A stretch of DNA of 64,000 nt. It comes from Gordionus sp. m RMFG-2023. Taxonomy: Eukaryota; Nematomorpha; Gordioida; Chordodea; Parachordodidae. The notes beneath the pieces are model-generated. The model did no database searches and was not told the DNA's origin. It worked only from the letters and a program-made list of their open reading frames with translations. Location: contig NC_088777.1 in the NCBI RefSeq assembly GCF_954871325.1, positions 19,693,366-19,757,365 of the forward strand, given 5' to 3'. This document shows, one piece after another, positions 1 to 11,446 of this stretch (the stretch's first letter is position 1; the number at the start of each line of letters is the position of its first letter). The translations under genes were made by a program, and so were the position numbers.

Positions 1-400
1 GTCCCTCGCCATTTTAGATAACACGGCATTAGCAATATTTTACAAATAAAGTGGTAAAAACTTTAGGCAAAAAGTCAAATTTATGATTTCTCCATCATCA
101 AATGAAAGAGAAATATCAGGTTTGCCCGTCATTCTTGATGTGATGGGATTAACAGTTTATTATAATTGTATATGTTATGTGTTATATAAATTACCTTCTT
201 CGTCCTTCTCTATCATAAAAGAAATTTCTAAAGTAATGGTCTATTATGAGATAAATTAAAATGGAGTTTCAAAATTTGGCGCAATTTTCATTATTCCACT
301 AGGAGATTTTATTAAATTGAAATAATTTCAAATAATTCCTAATAATAATATATGATTTATATGTGATTATTTTCCAATATATATTAATACTATAAATTAT
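1..400. other. AT-rich flank with a MITE end fragment
   Basis: No gene is seen. Positions about 85-170 resemble the terminal part (CGTCATTCTTGATG) of the TA-flanked MITE family described at 15439-15984. The rest is A/T-rich sequence with many stops on both strands. Confidence 0.4.
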
Positions 401-401
401 T

Positions 402-560
402 TTAGTCGAATAATCTCGAATAATTCGATCGAATAATAGATAAAAAATTATTCGACGAATAATATATTTTCCTTATTCGAATTCGATTCGAATTTTCGAA
501 TCGAATAATTGTGTTATTCGTATTCGTAAAATACGAATCGAATATCGAATAACAAATAAT
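402..560. repeat. ATTCGAA-rich low-complexity tract
   Basis: Dense overlapping ATTCG/CGAAT words make this stretch self-complementary (TTATTCGAATTCGATTCGAA-like). A looser version occurs at 13120-13240. It abuts the outer limit of the large inverted repeat and may have replaced that arm's original flank. Confidence 0.6.
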
Positions 561-584
561 TCGTTTTAGGTATAATTTTGTTGA

Positions 585-1857
585 ACATTTAAGCAGGGAC
601 GGTTACGGTTCAGTATGTAAAAAATTATAATGGTTGCGTTTTGGTTATGGTTCTTGAGAAGAAATTTATAAAGGTTCGGTTCTGTTCAACTAATTATAAA
701 GGTTTAGTTCATAATTTATTTTTAATTGAAACCATCTTCTAATATATTTATATTATAAGCATCTATGAATTATATATAAAAAAAATATATAAGATTCAAA
801 ATAATTTTTAAATATATTATTTGAACTTAGCTTTTTCTACAGAAACTTGTGTTGCGGGACCGCCAGTACTATAAGAGAACGTTTATATAATTCTGGATAT
901 TAAAATTATTTCTTTAAAATATAAAAACTGAACCGGTTTAACCGTTTTTTCTAAATGTTCTTTTTACTCCTTCAAAAAATAATTATATTCGGTTACGGAA
1001 AAATAAATTTTTTAAAAAAAAATATTTAAGGGGATTCGGAATCTTTTTTTAAAAAAACAATTAAATTATATTTTATGCCGCCTGGCTGGCACCATAAAAT
1101 TTTATTTTTTAGAGATATTTAATATGTATTTTTTTTCCGCGTCATGGGTTACTTTATTTGAATATTTACTGATAGTATTACTTTTACGCTTTAAAAATAT
1201 TTTTTGGTTATAAAAATTTCAAAATAAGGGATTTAAAAAAAGTAATAGTATAAAATTAAGGCATATAATGAATGAAAGGGATGAGGTTAAGACTTTTTTG
1301 TTTAAAAAAATATTAATAAATATATTTATAAAAAATCCGAATTGCAACAATTTTCGTTAAACATTTAAGCAGGGACGGTTACGGTTCAGTATGTAAAAAT
1401 TATAAGGGTTACGTTTTGGTTACAATTCTTTTATAAAATTGCAAATTTAATTTAAAATTTATTCACACTCACGCCGTAACCCACCGTTAACACGATAGGT
1501 CAAGTGTAATTTTACGGCCTGCGCCCACCTCTAATCATACTTATTTAATTTTTTAGATAAATTTTTTTTTCATTGATAAAATGGTTAAATTATTAAGAAA
1601 TGGATCTTTCATGGTATTAAGAAGTCTTGGCAGTATATGAGGTAGTAAGAATTTATCACCTCTTATATTATGCCATGTGCAATTATTAAATAAGCATTTG
1701 TATTATTTTGGTAAATATTTTTAGGCATATTTTGAAATTGGTAAAATAATTTTATGACAAGAAATCAACCTAATTTGTAAACATCGACCAAAATTTATTA
1801 AAATGTAATAAGACCCCCATTTATAATTAAATTTAATATACGGAATCACGAGGTCGA
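585..1857 (+). repeat. Left arm of a large inverted repeat (outer part)
   Basis: The outer third (585-1010) matches the reverse complement of 11450-11885. The inner part (about 1030-1857) matches the reverse complement of about 4975-5788. The 70-bp module containing CAGGGACGGTTACGGTTCAG occurs twice in this arm (about 592 and 1372) and twice inverted in the right arm (ending about 5480 and 11875). No ORF is seen. The arm continues at 4125-4190 beyond an inserted hAT. I infer a foldback-type element or an inverted duplication. Confidence 0.8.
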
Positions 1858-2059
1858 GTCCTATACAGGGTTGCCAGGTCAAAATTTTCAAATTGTGGGA
1901 GAAATTACGTATTTTGTGGGAGAAATATATAAATTGTGGGAGAAATTGCTAAAAAAAAATTTTTTTGCGGGCCGAAGCTCCGCAAAGGCCCGGCCTGCAG
2001 CCGGGATTTAGAATTGACTTAGTTATCCGCTTATTATTTTTTATAAATATAAAATCTAA

Positions 2060-2515
2060 TCTAAAATAAAATAGGTAATTATTTTTCAAAATAAAATAGC
2101 CAACTATTTATAAAATAAAATAGCTAACTTTTTCCAAAATAAAATAGCCAACTATTTTTCAAAATAAAATAGCCAACTATTTTTCAAAATAAAATAGCCA
2201 ACTATTTTTCAAAATAAAATAGCCAACTATTTTTCAAAATAAAATAGCCAACTATTTTTCAAAATAAAATAGCCAACTATTTTTCAAAATAAAATAGCCA
2301 ACTATTTTTCAAAATAAAATAGCAAACTATTTTTCAAAATAAAAGAGCCAACTATTTTTCAAAATAAAATAGCCAACTATTTTTCAAAATAAAATTTCCA
2401 ACTCTTTTTTAAAATAAAATAGGTAACTCTTTAGAATAAAATAGCCAACTATTTTTCAAAATAAAATATCCAACTATTTTCCAAAATAAAATACGCAACT
2501 ATTTTTCAAAATAGG
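2060..2515 (+). repeat. 25-bp minisatellite inside the hAT
   Basis: About 18 tandem copies of AAAATAGCCAACTATTTTTC plus AAAAT (25-bp period). The middle units are nearly identical, and units at both edges are diverged. It lies entirely inside the hAT between its left end and the transposase relic. Confidence 0.92.
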
Positions 2516-2823
2516 TAATTACTGTACGACACAAAATTTCTTAGAGTACTATCTTTATTATTAAAATAACATATTTATTATAATATATTAATTTTGTTTA
2601 AAAATAATAACCAACGATCTTTTTTAATTACAAAAGAATGTAAACAAGATAAAATTTTATAAAAAAATTGTAATTTTACAATGTAAAAAAATAAATGTAT
2701 AAATAAGATTTTATAAAAAAACAAACAATTTTAAATTTACAATGTAAAAAATATTTATAATCAGTGCGGGGAAGTTGTTCTACAGTATTTAGTTAATACA
2801 ATGGGGGAAGGGAATATGATATT

Positions 2824-3730
2824 TTGAGGTATCAAAAATCTTCAAAGCATAAATCAGTACAGGGAATTCTATCAACATCTATTGCAAAACAAAAATATTC
2901 TTCAAAAATTAGAAATAATATAGATGCAACTACAGTTGCGGAAATGGTAAATACCTATCATGCAGTACAACATTCAGAGAGTTACTCAACATCTCAATGT
3001 TGGTAGAATCTTTCCCCATAATATTTAACAACTAATATAAATGAAAAGTATACTTTGTAGAACACAAAATGAGCAAGGCTATCAACAATGTTTTAGAATA
3101 TAAATCCTGAAGGTCAATTCTTGACGATTTGAAAGATGTGCAAACATATGCAATTCTAACAGATGCATCTAATAAGGAGATATCAAAACATTTCCCTTGA
3201 TCCTCCCCTATTTCAACAAAATTAATGTCATTTCTATAAAACTATTAAAAAAATTTTCTCCAGATATGAAATATCCAAAGACATAGCTAACCATATATAA
3301 TGGTAAATATGGCAGATTTGGCATTACCAATGAATTGCATGGCAGCTTTCTGATCTGATAATTCCTCAGTGAATTTGGCAAAAACCATAGTGTATTTACA
3401 GAATTGAGTCAGCATAATGTTGGTTGACAGGTTCCTCCTAATACGCGCCATCGTAGAATTTTAAAATTTTACAAACCTTTAAAAAATAAATAGATTATAA
3501 AAGCTGTCCTATTTGAAAAAAAATTTCAAAAATAAATGGCAGAAGTATATTTAGGAATTTTACATATAGGAAATCTACTATATGCTGTTAATATGCAGTT
3601 GCAATCAGAAGAATATAATTTAATAAAGGCTCACTAAATTATGCTGCAGAAATACCAAAGTAATCCACTTCTAAAAGTTCTATTCTTCTATGAAAATGTT
3701 GAGTGGAGCACTGCAATTATAGAATCTAGA
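2824..3730 (+). pseudogene. Decayed hAT transposase (ZMYM6/DUF4371-like)
   Basis: Broken reading frames in order. 2824-3003 ends in a segment like the family's VYHAVQHSESYRS region (here NTYHAVQHSESYSTSQCW). About 3130-3240 reads ILTDASNKEISKHFPLILPY, matching the SSDASNKGNRKLFPVAVRYF region just before the catalytic core of hAT proteins of this kind. About 3535-3650 reads AEVYLGILHIGNLLYAVNMQ, like a later helical segment. Several stops and frame changes separate the pieces, and no C-terminal dimerisation domain is seen. The family match is from memory of conserved motifs, not a search. Confidence 0.65.
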
Positions 3731-4124
3731 AATTTAAAATATATTTATAATAATTATACATACTATTCTAACTTCAAATTTTGAAAATGTCGAATGGATT
3801 GGATTGGATGGAGAATTTAAAATTAGCGGAAAAATAAAATAAAAGAACTAGACATATTTTTCGAATAAATATTTAAAATTTATTTTAAAAATATAAAAAT
3901 AATCAAATACTGTTTCTCAAAATTATTATTTATATATTAAAAACATTAAAATGCTAAAAAAAAATTGTGGGAGAAATTAAAAAATTGTTGGGAGATTTTT
4001 GTGGGAGATTGTGGGAGATTTCGAATTGTGGGAGTTTTGTGGGAGTGAGATGTATGTGGGTAAACTAAAAAATTGTGGGAGACTCCCACTGATGGGGGGA
4101 GACATGGCGAACCTTGTTCCTATA

Positions 4125-4190
4125 TCATAAACCAGAAATCATTTGGTTATGGATGTAAAACAATAAAAGAATTAAAAAAGTTTTTTTACC
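4125..4190 (+). repeat. Inner end of the left inverted-repeat arm
   Basis: TCATAAACCAGAAATC onward matches the reverse complement of about 4918-4984. This shows that the left arm resumes directly after the hAT and its target duplication. Confidence 0.8.
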
Positions 4191-4917
4191 CTTTATTGAT
4201 ACATTTCAACATTAAAAAATATCCTCTATTGCTCACCTATAAAAACTTGAATAAAATAATCAGAGAATGTTTAAAATGTTATTTTTTGATATTTATTGAA
4301 ATTTTATAATATAAAATACAAAAATTACTAAATAATTTATAACTGGGGGAGGGACATATTTTTCCCACTGTGTATTATATAAATTATTTTTTGTTATGAA
4401 AAGAAAAATCAATTTCTTTTAGTTAATACATAGCGATACTTTACAAATAAAACATTCCCAGGATATCCTAATATATTTTCCCAAGGGATTCTAGTGAATA
4501 TAAAAATTTAAATACTTATATTAAAGAAGAAAATTCAAATAGTAACTGCAGCGGTAAATTTACCAAAATTTATATTTCTTAAATAATATCGTTTAGATTT
4601 TGAATATATTGAACATGTTAGTGCAACTCGTCCAATCAAAGAATATACCGACATGGATAAGATATAAAATAACAACATTTCCATAAAGTATTTGTCCAAA
4701 TTTTAAATATTACTGGCAGCAAATATCTCATTCCGTTCAGCTCTATTAGTTTTATAGTAGTTTTAAATTTCAAAAAAATATATATAATACTTTTTTCAAA
4801 ATGTTATTTTTTCTGGAATTTTTTTTGGGAACGAGTGAACCCTACCCGGGGACCAGTGGCCCCTACAACGGTGAGGGTCCGAAGCAACTGCTTCTAAAAA
4901 TTTGAATGGGGGTACTT
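4191..4917. other. Spacer (loop) between the inverted arms
   Basis: About 730 bp of A/T-rich DNA without a recognisable gene. A short GC-rich patch lies at 4828-4915. This is the centre of symmetry of the inverted repeat. Confidence 0.6.
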
Positions 4918-5787
4918 AAAAAAAAAATTATTTAATTCTTTTATTGTTTTACTTCCATAACCGATTTCTGGTTTATGATATAGGACTCGACCTCGTGATT
5001 CCGTATACATATTAAATTTAATAATAAATGGGGGGGGGGGTCTTATTACATTTTAAATTTTGGCCGATGTTTAGCAAATTAGGTTGATTTCTTGTCATAA
5101 AATTATTTTACCAATTTCAAAATATGCCTAAAAATATTAACCAAAATAATACAAATGCTTATTTAATAATTGCACATGGCATAATATAAGAGATGATAAA
5201 TTCTTACTACCTCATATACTGCCAAGACTTCTTAATACCATGAAAGATCCATTTCTTAATAATTTAACCATTTTATCAATGAAATTTTTTTTTATCTAAA
5301 CAATTAAATAATTATGATTAGGTGGGCGCGGGCCGTGATATTACACTTGACCCATCGTGTTAACGGTGGGTCACAGTGAGTGTGAATAAATTTTAAATTA
5401 AATTTGCAATTTTATAAAAGAACCGTAACCAAAACGTAATCCTTATAATTTTTTACATACTGAACCGTAACCGTCCCTGCTTAAATGTTCAACGAAAATT
5501 GTTGCAATAATTCGGATTTTTTATAAATATATTTATTAATATTTTTTAAAACAAAAAGTCTTAACCTCATCCCTTTTCATTCATTATATGCCTTAATTTT
5601 ATACTATTTACCTTTTTTTAAATCCTTATTTTTAAATTTTTAAAACCAAAAAATATTTTTAAAGCGTAAAAATGATACATATTAAATATCTCTAAAAAAT
5701 AAAATTTTATAGTGCCAGCCAGGCGGCAATAAAATATAATTTAATTGTTTTTTAAAAAAAAGATTCTGAATCCCCTTAAATATTTTT
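4918..5787 (-). repeat. Right arm of the large inverted repeat (inner part)
   Basis: Reverse-complement match of 4125-4190 and then of 1857 back to about 1020. A poly-G run at about 5030 replaces a short C run in the left arm. The arm breaks at 5787, where the 5.65-kb element is inserted, and resumes at 11447. Confidence 0.82.
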
Positions 5788-5796
5788 GGTTCCACG

Positions 5797-6290
5797 TCTT
5801 TATAGAGAAACCATTATAGAGAATGTATTTTATAGAGAAACATTTATAGAGAAAACAATTATAGAGAATGCATTTATAGAGAATTGTTTTATAGAGAATG
5901 TAGTTTATAGAGAATGTTTTATAGAGAATGTTTTATATAGAGAATAATTTTTATAGAGAATTAATTTATAGAGAATGATTTTATAGAGAATGCCGTTTAT
6001 AGAGAATGGTTTTATAGAGAATGTCGATTATAGATGATTTTAAAGAGAATTATTTTATAGAGAAGGTCCTTAATAGAGAATGACTTCAAAGAGAATGATT
6101 TTATAGAGAATGTTGTTTATAGAGAATGATTTTAAAGAGAATTACTTTTATAGAAAATTATTTTGTAGAGAATTACATTGTAGAGAATTATTTTGTAGAG
6201 AATTACATTGTAGAGAATTATTTTGTAGAGAATTATTTTCTAGATCTTGATTTTATAGAGAAATATTATATATGGGACAATTATAGAGTT
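5797..6290 (+). repeat. TTATAGAGAATG tandem array (left end)
   Basis: Roughly 25-30 copies of a 16-19-bp unit built on TTATAGAGAAT with a variable linker. The last part (6140-6240) has a higher-order 32-bp period containing TTTTGTAGAGAATTACATTG. Open frames here are by-products of the period. Confidence 0.92.
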
Positions 6291-6865
6291 CAAAAAATTT
6301 ATGCGGGATTTGAAAAATATATCAAAATTAAATTTTAATAATACAATTCAGTTTATTTGTTGTATTTTTTTGATGACATTATTTGTTTCAGCAATGGTTT
6401 TTGTAAAATCTTTTTAGTTCATATCAAGGTTTAGCTTGATTATTAACTCAGCTAAACCAAACCTGAAACGATTTGTTAAATATGTATTAACCGTTATTAA
6501 AGAGAAACTGAACCAACCATTTTTAAAATTTTTATATATTGCATTTATATGTCAGCTACCTAAATTAGCCTATAGAAGGGTTCTTAACTTTATCCTTATG
6601 GATATAATATGACGGAAGAGAATCTTGATTCTAATTTTAATTAAGAAAAGGTTTTAACCAGTTGTTTGGGTAAAAAATATGTCACATTCCCGTTCATTCT
6701 GCGTTTCGGAACACGTTTCTAAATATAATTTTATTTCTAATTATTCAAATTTTATTCATAAATCTTTTTCATAACTAAGAATTCATTAATCTCTAATGAT
6801 ACACATTTAGATGTATGCTATGGCTTTAATATATTGAGTGTCGAAAAGTGCCGATCTCTATTTAG

Positions 6866-6890
6866 GGTTCCACATATTTATAGAGAAACC
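6866..6890 (+). repeat. Internal copy of the element terminus
   Basis: GGTTCCACATATTTATAGAG here repeats the left terminus found at 5788 and is followed by AAACC as at that end. It may be the start of a second, nested or duplicated copy of the same family. Confidence 0.55.
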
Positions 6891-6971
6891 AATATTTTTG
6901 ATTTAACAGAAGCACCATAATTTTGTCTTACCTAAAAAACCAAAACCGTCAATTGAAGGTTTCTATATAAG

Positions 6972-7085
6972 ATATTATAGCAAATGCATTATCACGAATG
7001 TATTAGCGCGAATGCATTATCGCAAATATATTATCGCGAATGCATTATCGCGAATTCATTGTCGCGAATGCATTATCTTTAATGA
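6972..7085 (+). repeat. GCATTATCGCGAAT minisatellite
   Basis: About eight tandem copies of a 14-bp unit (GCATTATCGCGAAT). Two or three copies have substitutions. CpG-containing words are unusual in this AT-rich DNA. Confidence 0.85.
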
Positions 7086-9564
7086 ATTACATCAGTTGCG
7101 ATATCGGGAATGGAGTTTGATGAAAACTACAATTTTAGATTATCGGCCTTTAGACAGACTTAGTTGAACCTGGAAATTAAGTTAAAGTTGGGGATATTTT
7201 TTTAAAAAATAGGGTTAAGGCTTTTGATTTTTTTTGACTCAAAAAATATAAAAAAGATTCTAAGCAATAAATAGATTTCTCTAAATATTAGGGTAAAGGA
7301 ATTAAATTTTTATATTAATTGATTGTTTAAATATGCGTTTAGTTATATTTTTCAATTAAATTTGGGACAGGACAGGCACAGGCCTAAAATTTAAAATTAT
7401 GCCTAGGCTCCTAAAAATAAAGATTTTGGATGGAGCTTTGGCCGAAATAAATATAATTTGCAAGGCACTAAGAAAAAAAGTTTTATTCAAAACATTGAGC
7501 CAAACAGATAATTAGACCTCGGATTTATATTATTCTTTGACAAAGCATGCTTTAATTAGTGAGGGATTTAGTATGACTTGATAAGCATTTTTTAATAATA
7601 AATTTGTATAAAGTTCTCTTATTGTTTAATCAAAAAGACAAGGTCAAAGCTTATCACAACAAGACATGAAACAATATTCAGCATCATATGTAGATTGTCG
7701 AATTGAATTGCTATCCATCTCAGTACTTAATTCGTGTAATCTCTGATGATGAAATTGCCACTATTGTGACTCAGGAATTGGGAAAAATATAGATTATTGA
7801 TTTCCTTAATTGATTCTTGCTAAGTTCTTGCTTCCTGAAGAGTCTTTTTTCTAATTATGTGATCAAAGACAAAATTGTATAAAAATGGATATAGAAATAT
7901 AATTATAAGTAGAGCTAAAATTGAATGAATTGAACATGCCTCATATATTATTAAAAATAACTTAGCTATTTTTAACACAAATTATAGTATATTTCCATTT
8001 CAGTTCAGTTGCTATATTTTATTAATCTGATGAATGTATAAATTTTATTAGCGTGGCGATAATAGTGATTGGACGTTACTATCATCGCTGAAGATGAGAA
8101 AATTTAATGGAATAAAATATTTACTTTGTGAGTTGTACTTCAAGGAGTAGATACAACCCTAAAAAATTGGTGGAAAATATCTCTTTTTTACATTTTCTAT
8201 GCCTTCATATTTTTTTAAATGTGTAATCTTCAAGACTAGAAGAGGTTTAGAAAGATTTAAAATAAAAGTTTTAAAAGCAAGCATTGACGGATATTAAAAT
8301 TAATTAAACAAGCTGAAGCGAACTTATCATTTATGATTCCACTTTTTACAGTAGAAAGCAACTATAAAAAATATATAAGGAAAGTAAGATATCTGTCTCA
8401 GGAAGCGTAGATAATGAAAATCCTTATGTTATACTGGAAAATAAAAATATTGCTTTAATCATGAAATTTTTTTTATTAAGAAACACCCACCTCCCCCCCC
8501 CCCTTCCCAACAGAAAAGTTTGAATAAATAATTAGCCCCAATGATACGAAGAAATTTAAATATTAATGATAATTATACTTGCTTATAACCAGATCTATGG
8601 ACCGACTACCAATAATAAAAAGACGCTTAGCCATTCAAACAATGTTAAACAGGACCTTTTACCACAGGGGAAGGGGTTATAACTCAAGATTGGCATTGAA
8701 ATTAAAATGGGTAGTTTGTATTTGGAATTCCGTTGTTCTAATTTTGATGTGGTATAGGAAATGAGGGGAGTGGGGGAAGAAGGGGGTAGTATTATAATAT
8801 ATGATGCAAAATCTTTTGATAATTAGGTATATGAAATATCTTCTAAGTGTAAAAGAGTTAGTAAAATATTGAGCAATCTGCTGCAAATATTAAGCTTCGA
8901 TATTTTTTAAAGAAAGACATTAGAATGCAATGGAAATCAGTGTATATCATGATGCAAAGCTTCTTATAATCATATGATGAAATACAAGTTTGTCTGTGAA
9001 CCAACCATATTTAAACAAATTGGTATCAATAAATATAATCCCTATATGTAAATAAAAAATTTCTTATAAACAATAAAAGTCTTATCTTCGGAATGTTTAA
9101 CAAGTGCAAAAAACCTATAAAAAACATTTTAAACTTTTTGATTCATCTTTCTCTACATTGCTAAGGAGTTTAGGCTTGTAATAAGAAATTTTCATTTTAC
9201 TAAAATCAATTTAGAGAAAAAAGTGTATTATTTTAAATTTTGTCAATGTATAAATTTTAGGTAAGGGTTTGAACTATCATTTTGTATTTTGTAAATTCAA
9301 ATACAATTATTTTCGGACCTATGACGATTTTGACAGAAATTGATTCAACCACCCCCTGGTCTTCCCTGCCTACCCTGTGAATATTAGACAGTACTCTACT
9401 GGTCTTTTAACTAAACTTAATTTTGGTAAGGCGATAGTTTGATGGGTATTGTTTTATTTTTTGTTATTATTTGCATTTAAAATCATTAATTGAGTGCGTT
9501 TTATTAAATTTAAAAACTGATTTTGCCAGAAATGCACCTGAATAAGTGTAGAATACCCACCCTT
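7086..9564. other. Interior of the 5.65-kb element, no gene recognised
   Basis: Short open frames (for example 8579-8764) show no family resemblance and no splice context. A poly-C run sits at about 8487, and G-rich sequence lies at 8760-8790. A stretch near 7690-7790 reads open for about 30 codons but ends without support. Confidence 0.35.
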
Positions 9565-9895
9565 AATGTTGCGCAATCGGATAATTTTAGGCAATTCCAA
9601 AACGTTTAGCCAAGTTTTTAGGTTAAAAAATCGGCTAAGCATAATTAGGCTTAGCATAAAAATAGGCGAAAACTAATTATTCAAAAATTAGGCATCGGCT
9701 AAGGAGCTCGGTTAATCGCCCGTCATATATCGTTACATAATAAATATATAAAATAATTTTAATAAAGCTTAGTGTTGCGTAACGCTGACGGGTGATTAGC
9801 CTAGCTCCCAGTCCCTACATTTTGTCTAATTAGTTTTAGGCGATTTTTCGGTTAAGCCAAATTATGTTTAGCTGATTTTTAGGCTACTAACACTA
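9565..9895. mobile_element. Small foldback MITE
   Basis: Arms at about 9620-9735 and 9782-9895 are imperfect reverse complements. Both contain AATTAGNCAAA/TTAGGC words and the inner pair TTAATCGCCCGTCA and TGACGGGTGATTA. The loop is about 45 bp. No coding capacity and no clear target duplication are seen. Confidence 0.6.
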
Positions 9896-10160
9896 CTTAT
9901 AAATTTCAGATTAATGTAAATTAAAATTTCTTCAGAGGTTCAATATAAGATCTTCTGAAATTTATATAATGCATTGCAAAATCAGATTTAAAATTTAATA
10001 AAACGAGCTCAATATATGATTTAAAATGAAAAAATAGAACAAAATAAAATTATTAAATACAAAAAAATATGGCGCAATCATATGAAATTCCCAGGGTAGA
10101 TATTCTTCGGAATTGGTAAAATCAGATTTATTATGGAAATTATAAAAGCGCACTATAAAT

Positions 10161-10395
10161 CAGAGACCTACAGGCCCGACCTTAAACCCGAGACGTATTT
10201 TAATTTTTTTAAATATACCCGAGCCGAGCCTAACATTTTATTTTTTTAAATACACGGACCGGGTCAAAAAAAGCTTTTTTTAAAAAACTCGGGCCAGGCC
10301 ATATATTGTAAAACCAAATATTTTAAATCACCATTATTACAAATTAAAAATATATAGTATATTTTTAAAAAATCGGGGCCGGGGCAAGCAGATTA
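10161..10395. mobile_element. GC-rich hAT-MITE fragment (CAGAGACCTACAGG family)
   Basis: Starts CAGAGACCTACAGGCCCGAC and contains CCCGAGCC/GGGCCAGG words, like the elements at 18730-19161, 16311-16666 and 34755-34797. The right terminus is not recognisable. Confidence 0.5.
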
Positions 10396-10778
10396 AAATA
10401 ATGCACAAAGCAACTAAATATTGACAAGATTTTCTAAAACAATTGGCGTAAGGCTGGTTTTGTTGCTAATAGTTTTTTTTAAAATGGCTACTCTACTAGT
10501 TAAAGCAAAGCACTAATAGAAACTGATAAAGAAGGAAACATTTCCATAATTTTAGCATTACTACTTCTAATTGTTCAGCGTATTTTAAAAAAAATAACAA
10601 CAGGAAACTCAAAAATATTATCATAATTATTCATAAGCAATACAAATCAGGAACGTGATAATTTTTTTTAAGATTACTTTTTCCCTTTTTTTATTCAAGG
10701 GTTCCGAGAATTTATATGACGATATCTGGCTTGTTTTTATGAGAAAATTTATTTCTAAAATAATACTTAATTCATTTT

Positions 10779-11425
10779 CTATAAAATCATTCTCTATAAA
10801 ATCATTCTCTATAAAATTCTTCAATATAAAATTATACTCTATAAAATCCTTCTCTATAAAATAATTCTTTCTAAAACAATTCTCTGTAAAATATTCTCTA
10901 TAAAATCATTCTCTATAAACGACATTCTCTATAAACGACTTTCAAATATAATTTTTTTCTCTATATAAAAGTTTCTCTATAAAATAAATTCTCTATAAAA
11001 TCATTCTCTATAAACGACATTCTCTATAATTGTTTTCTCTTTTAAAGTTTCTCTATAAAATAAATTCTCTATAAAATCATTCTCTATAAACGAGATTCTC
11101 TATAAAATCATTCTGTATAAATGAGATTCTCTATAAACGACATTTTCTATAATTGTTTTCTCTTTAAAAGTTTCTCTATAAAATCATTCTCTATAAACGA
11201 GATTCTCTACAAAATCATTCTCTATAAATGAGATTCTCTATAAACGACATTCTCTATAATTGTTTTCTCTTTTAAAGTTTCTCTATAAAATAAATTCTCT
11301 ATAAAATAAATTCTCTATAAAATCATTCTCTATAAACGATATTCTTTATAAACGACATTCTCTACAATTGTTTTCTCTATAAAAGTTTCTCTATATTTGC
11401 ATTCTCTATTAAAGATTATCTGTAA
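10779..11425 (-). repeat. TATAGAGAATG tandem array (right end, inverted)
   Basis: Reads TTCTCTATAAAATCA and CATTCTCTATAAACGA on the plus strand, the inverse of the 5797-6290 array. About 35-40 units are present, including a higher-order block (about 10985-11390) that alternates TTGTTTTCTCTTTTAAAG with the basic units. Confidence 0.92.
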
Positions 11426-11446
11426 AGACAGGATACCAATATTTTT

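Larger units (their letters stand above)
1866..4116 (+). mobile_element. hAT transposon inserted in the inverted-repeat arm
   Basis: The element starts CAGGGTTGCCAGGTC and ends as the inverse of CAAGGTTCGCCATGT. It is flanked by GTCCTATA (1858-1865) and TTCCTATA (4117-4124), an 8-bp target duplication with one mismatch, which is the hAT hallmark. Both subterminal regions repeat the word TTGTGGGAGAAATT. A GC-rich palindromic patch (about 1968-2005, GGGCCGAAGCTCCGC) and a 25-bp minisatellite lie near the left end. The inverted partner arm (4975-5010) shows the uninterrupted target, so the insertion is later than the arm duplication. The interior holds a decayed ZMYM/DUF4371-like hAT transposase. 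Confidence 0.85.
5788..11437. mobile_element. 5.65-kb element with inverted TATAGAGAATG arrays, class unknown
   Basis: The left end reads GGTTCCACGTCTTTA and the inverted right end GGTATCCTGTCTTTA. AATATTTTT occurs on both sides (5779-5787 and 11438-11446). The opposite arm near 1010-1030 gives the empty site, with only one copy of that sequence. A 9-bp duplication is typical of Mutator-like elements, but the T run means the length could be overstated. Both ends continue into long inverted tandem arrays. The 4.5-kb interior has no recognisable transposase and contains smaller insertions (about 9565-9895 and 10161-10395). It is probably a non-autonomous element or a deeply decayed autonomous one. 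Confidence 0.7.

Noticed and set aside
2060-2515. Possible CRISPR array
   Set aside because: The repeat is a contiguous 25-bp minisatellite without spacers, in a eukaryotic transposon.
6126-6338. 70-codon ORF with repeated VENYFVENYI
   Set aside because: It is entirely a by-product of the TAGAGAAT tandem array.
8579-8886. Opposed ORFs in the 5.65-kb element
   Set aside because: They overlap on both strands and lack motifs or balanced composition.
10627-10864. ORFs on both strands with FIEND or SIKSF repeats
   Set aside because: They lie in the right-hand tandem array and reflect its period.
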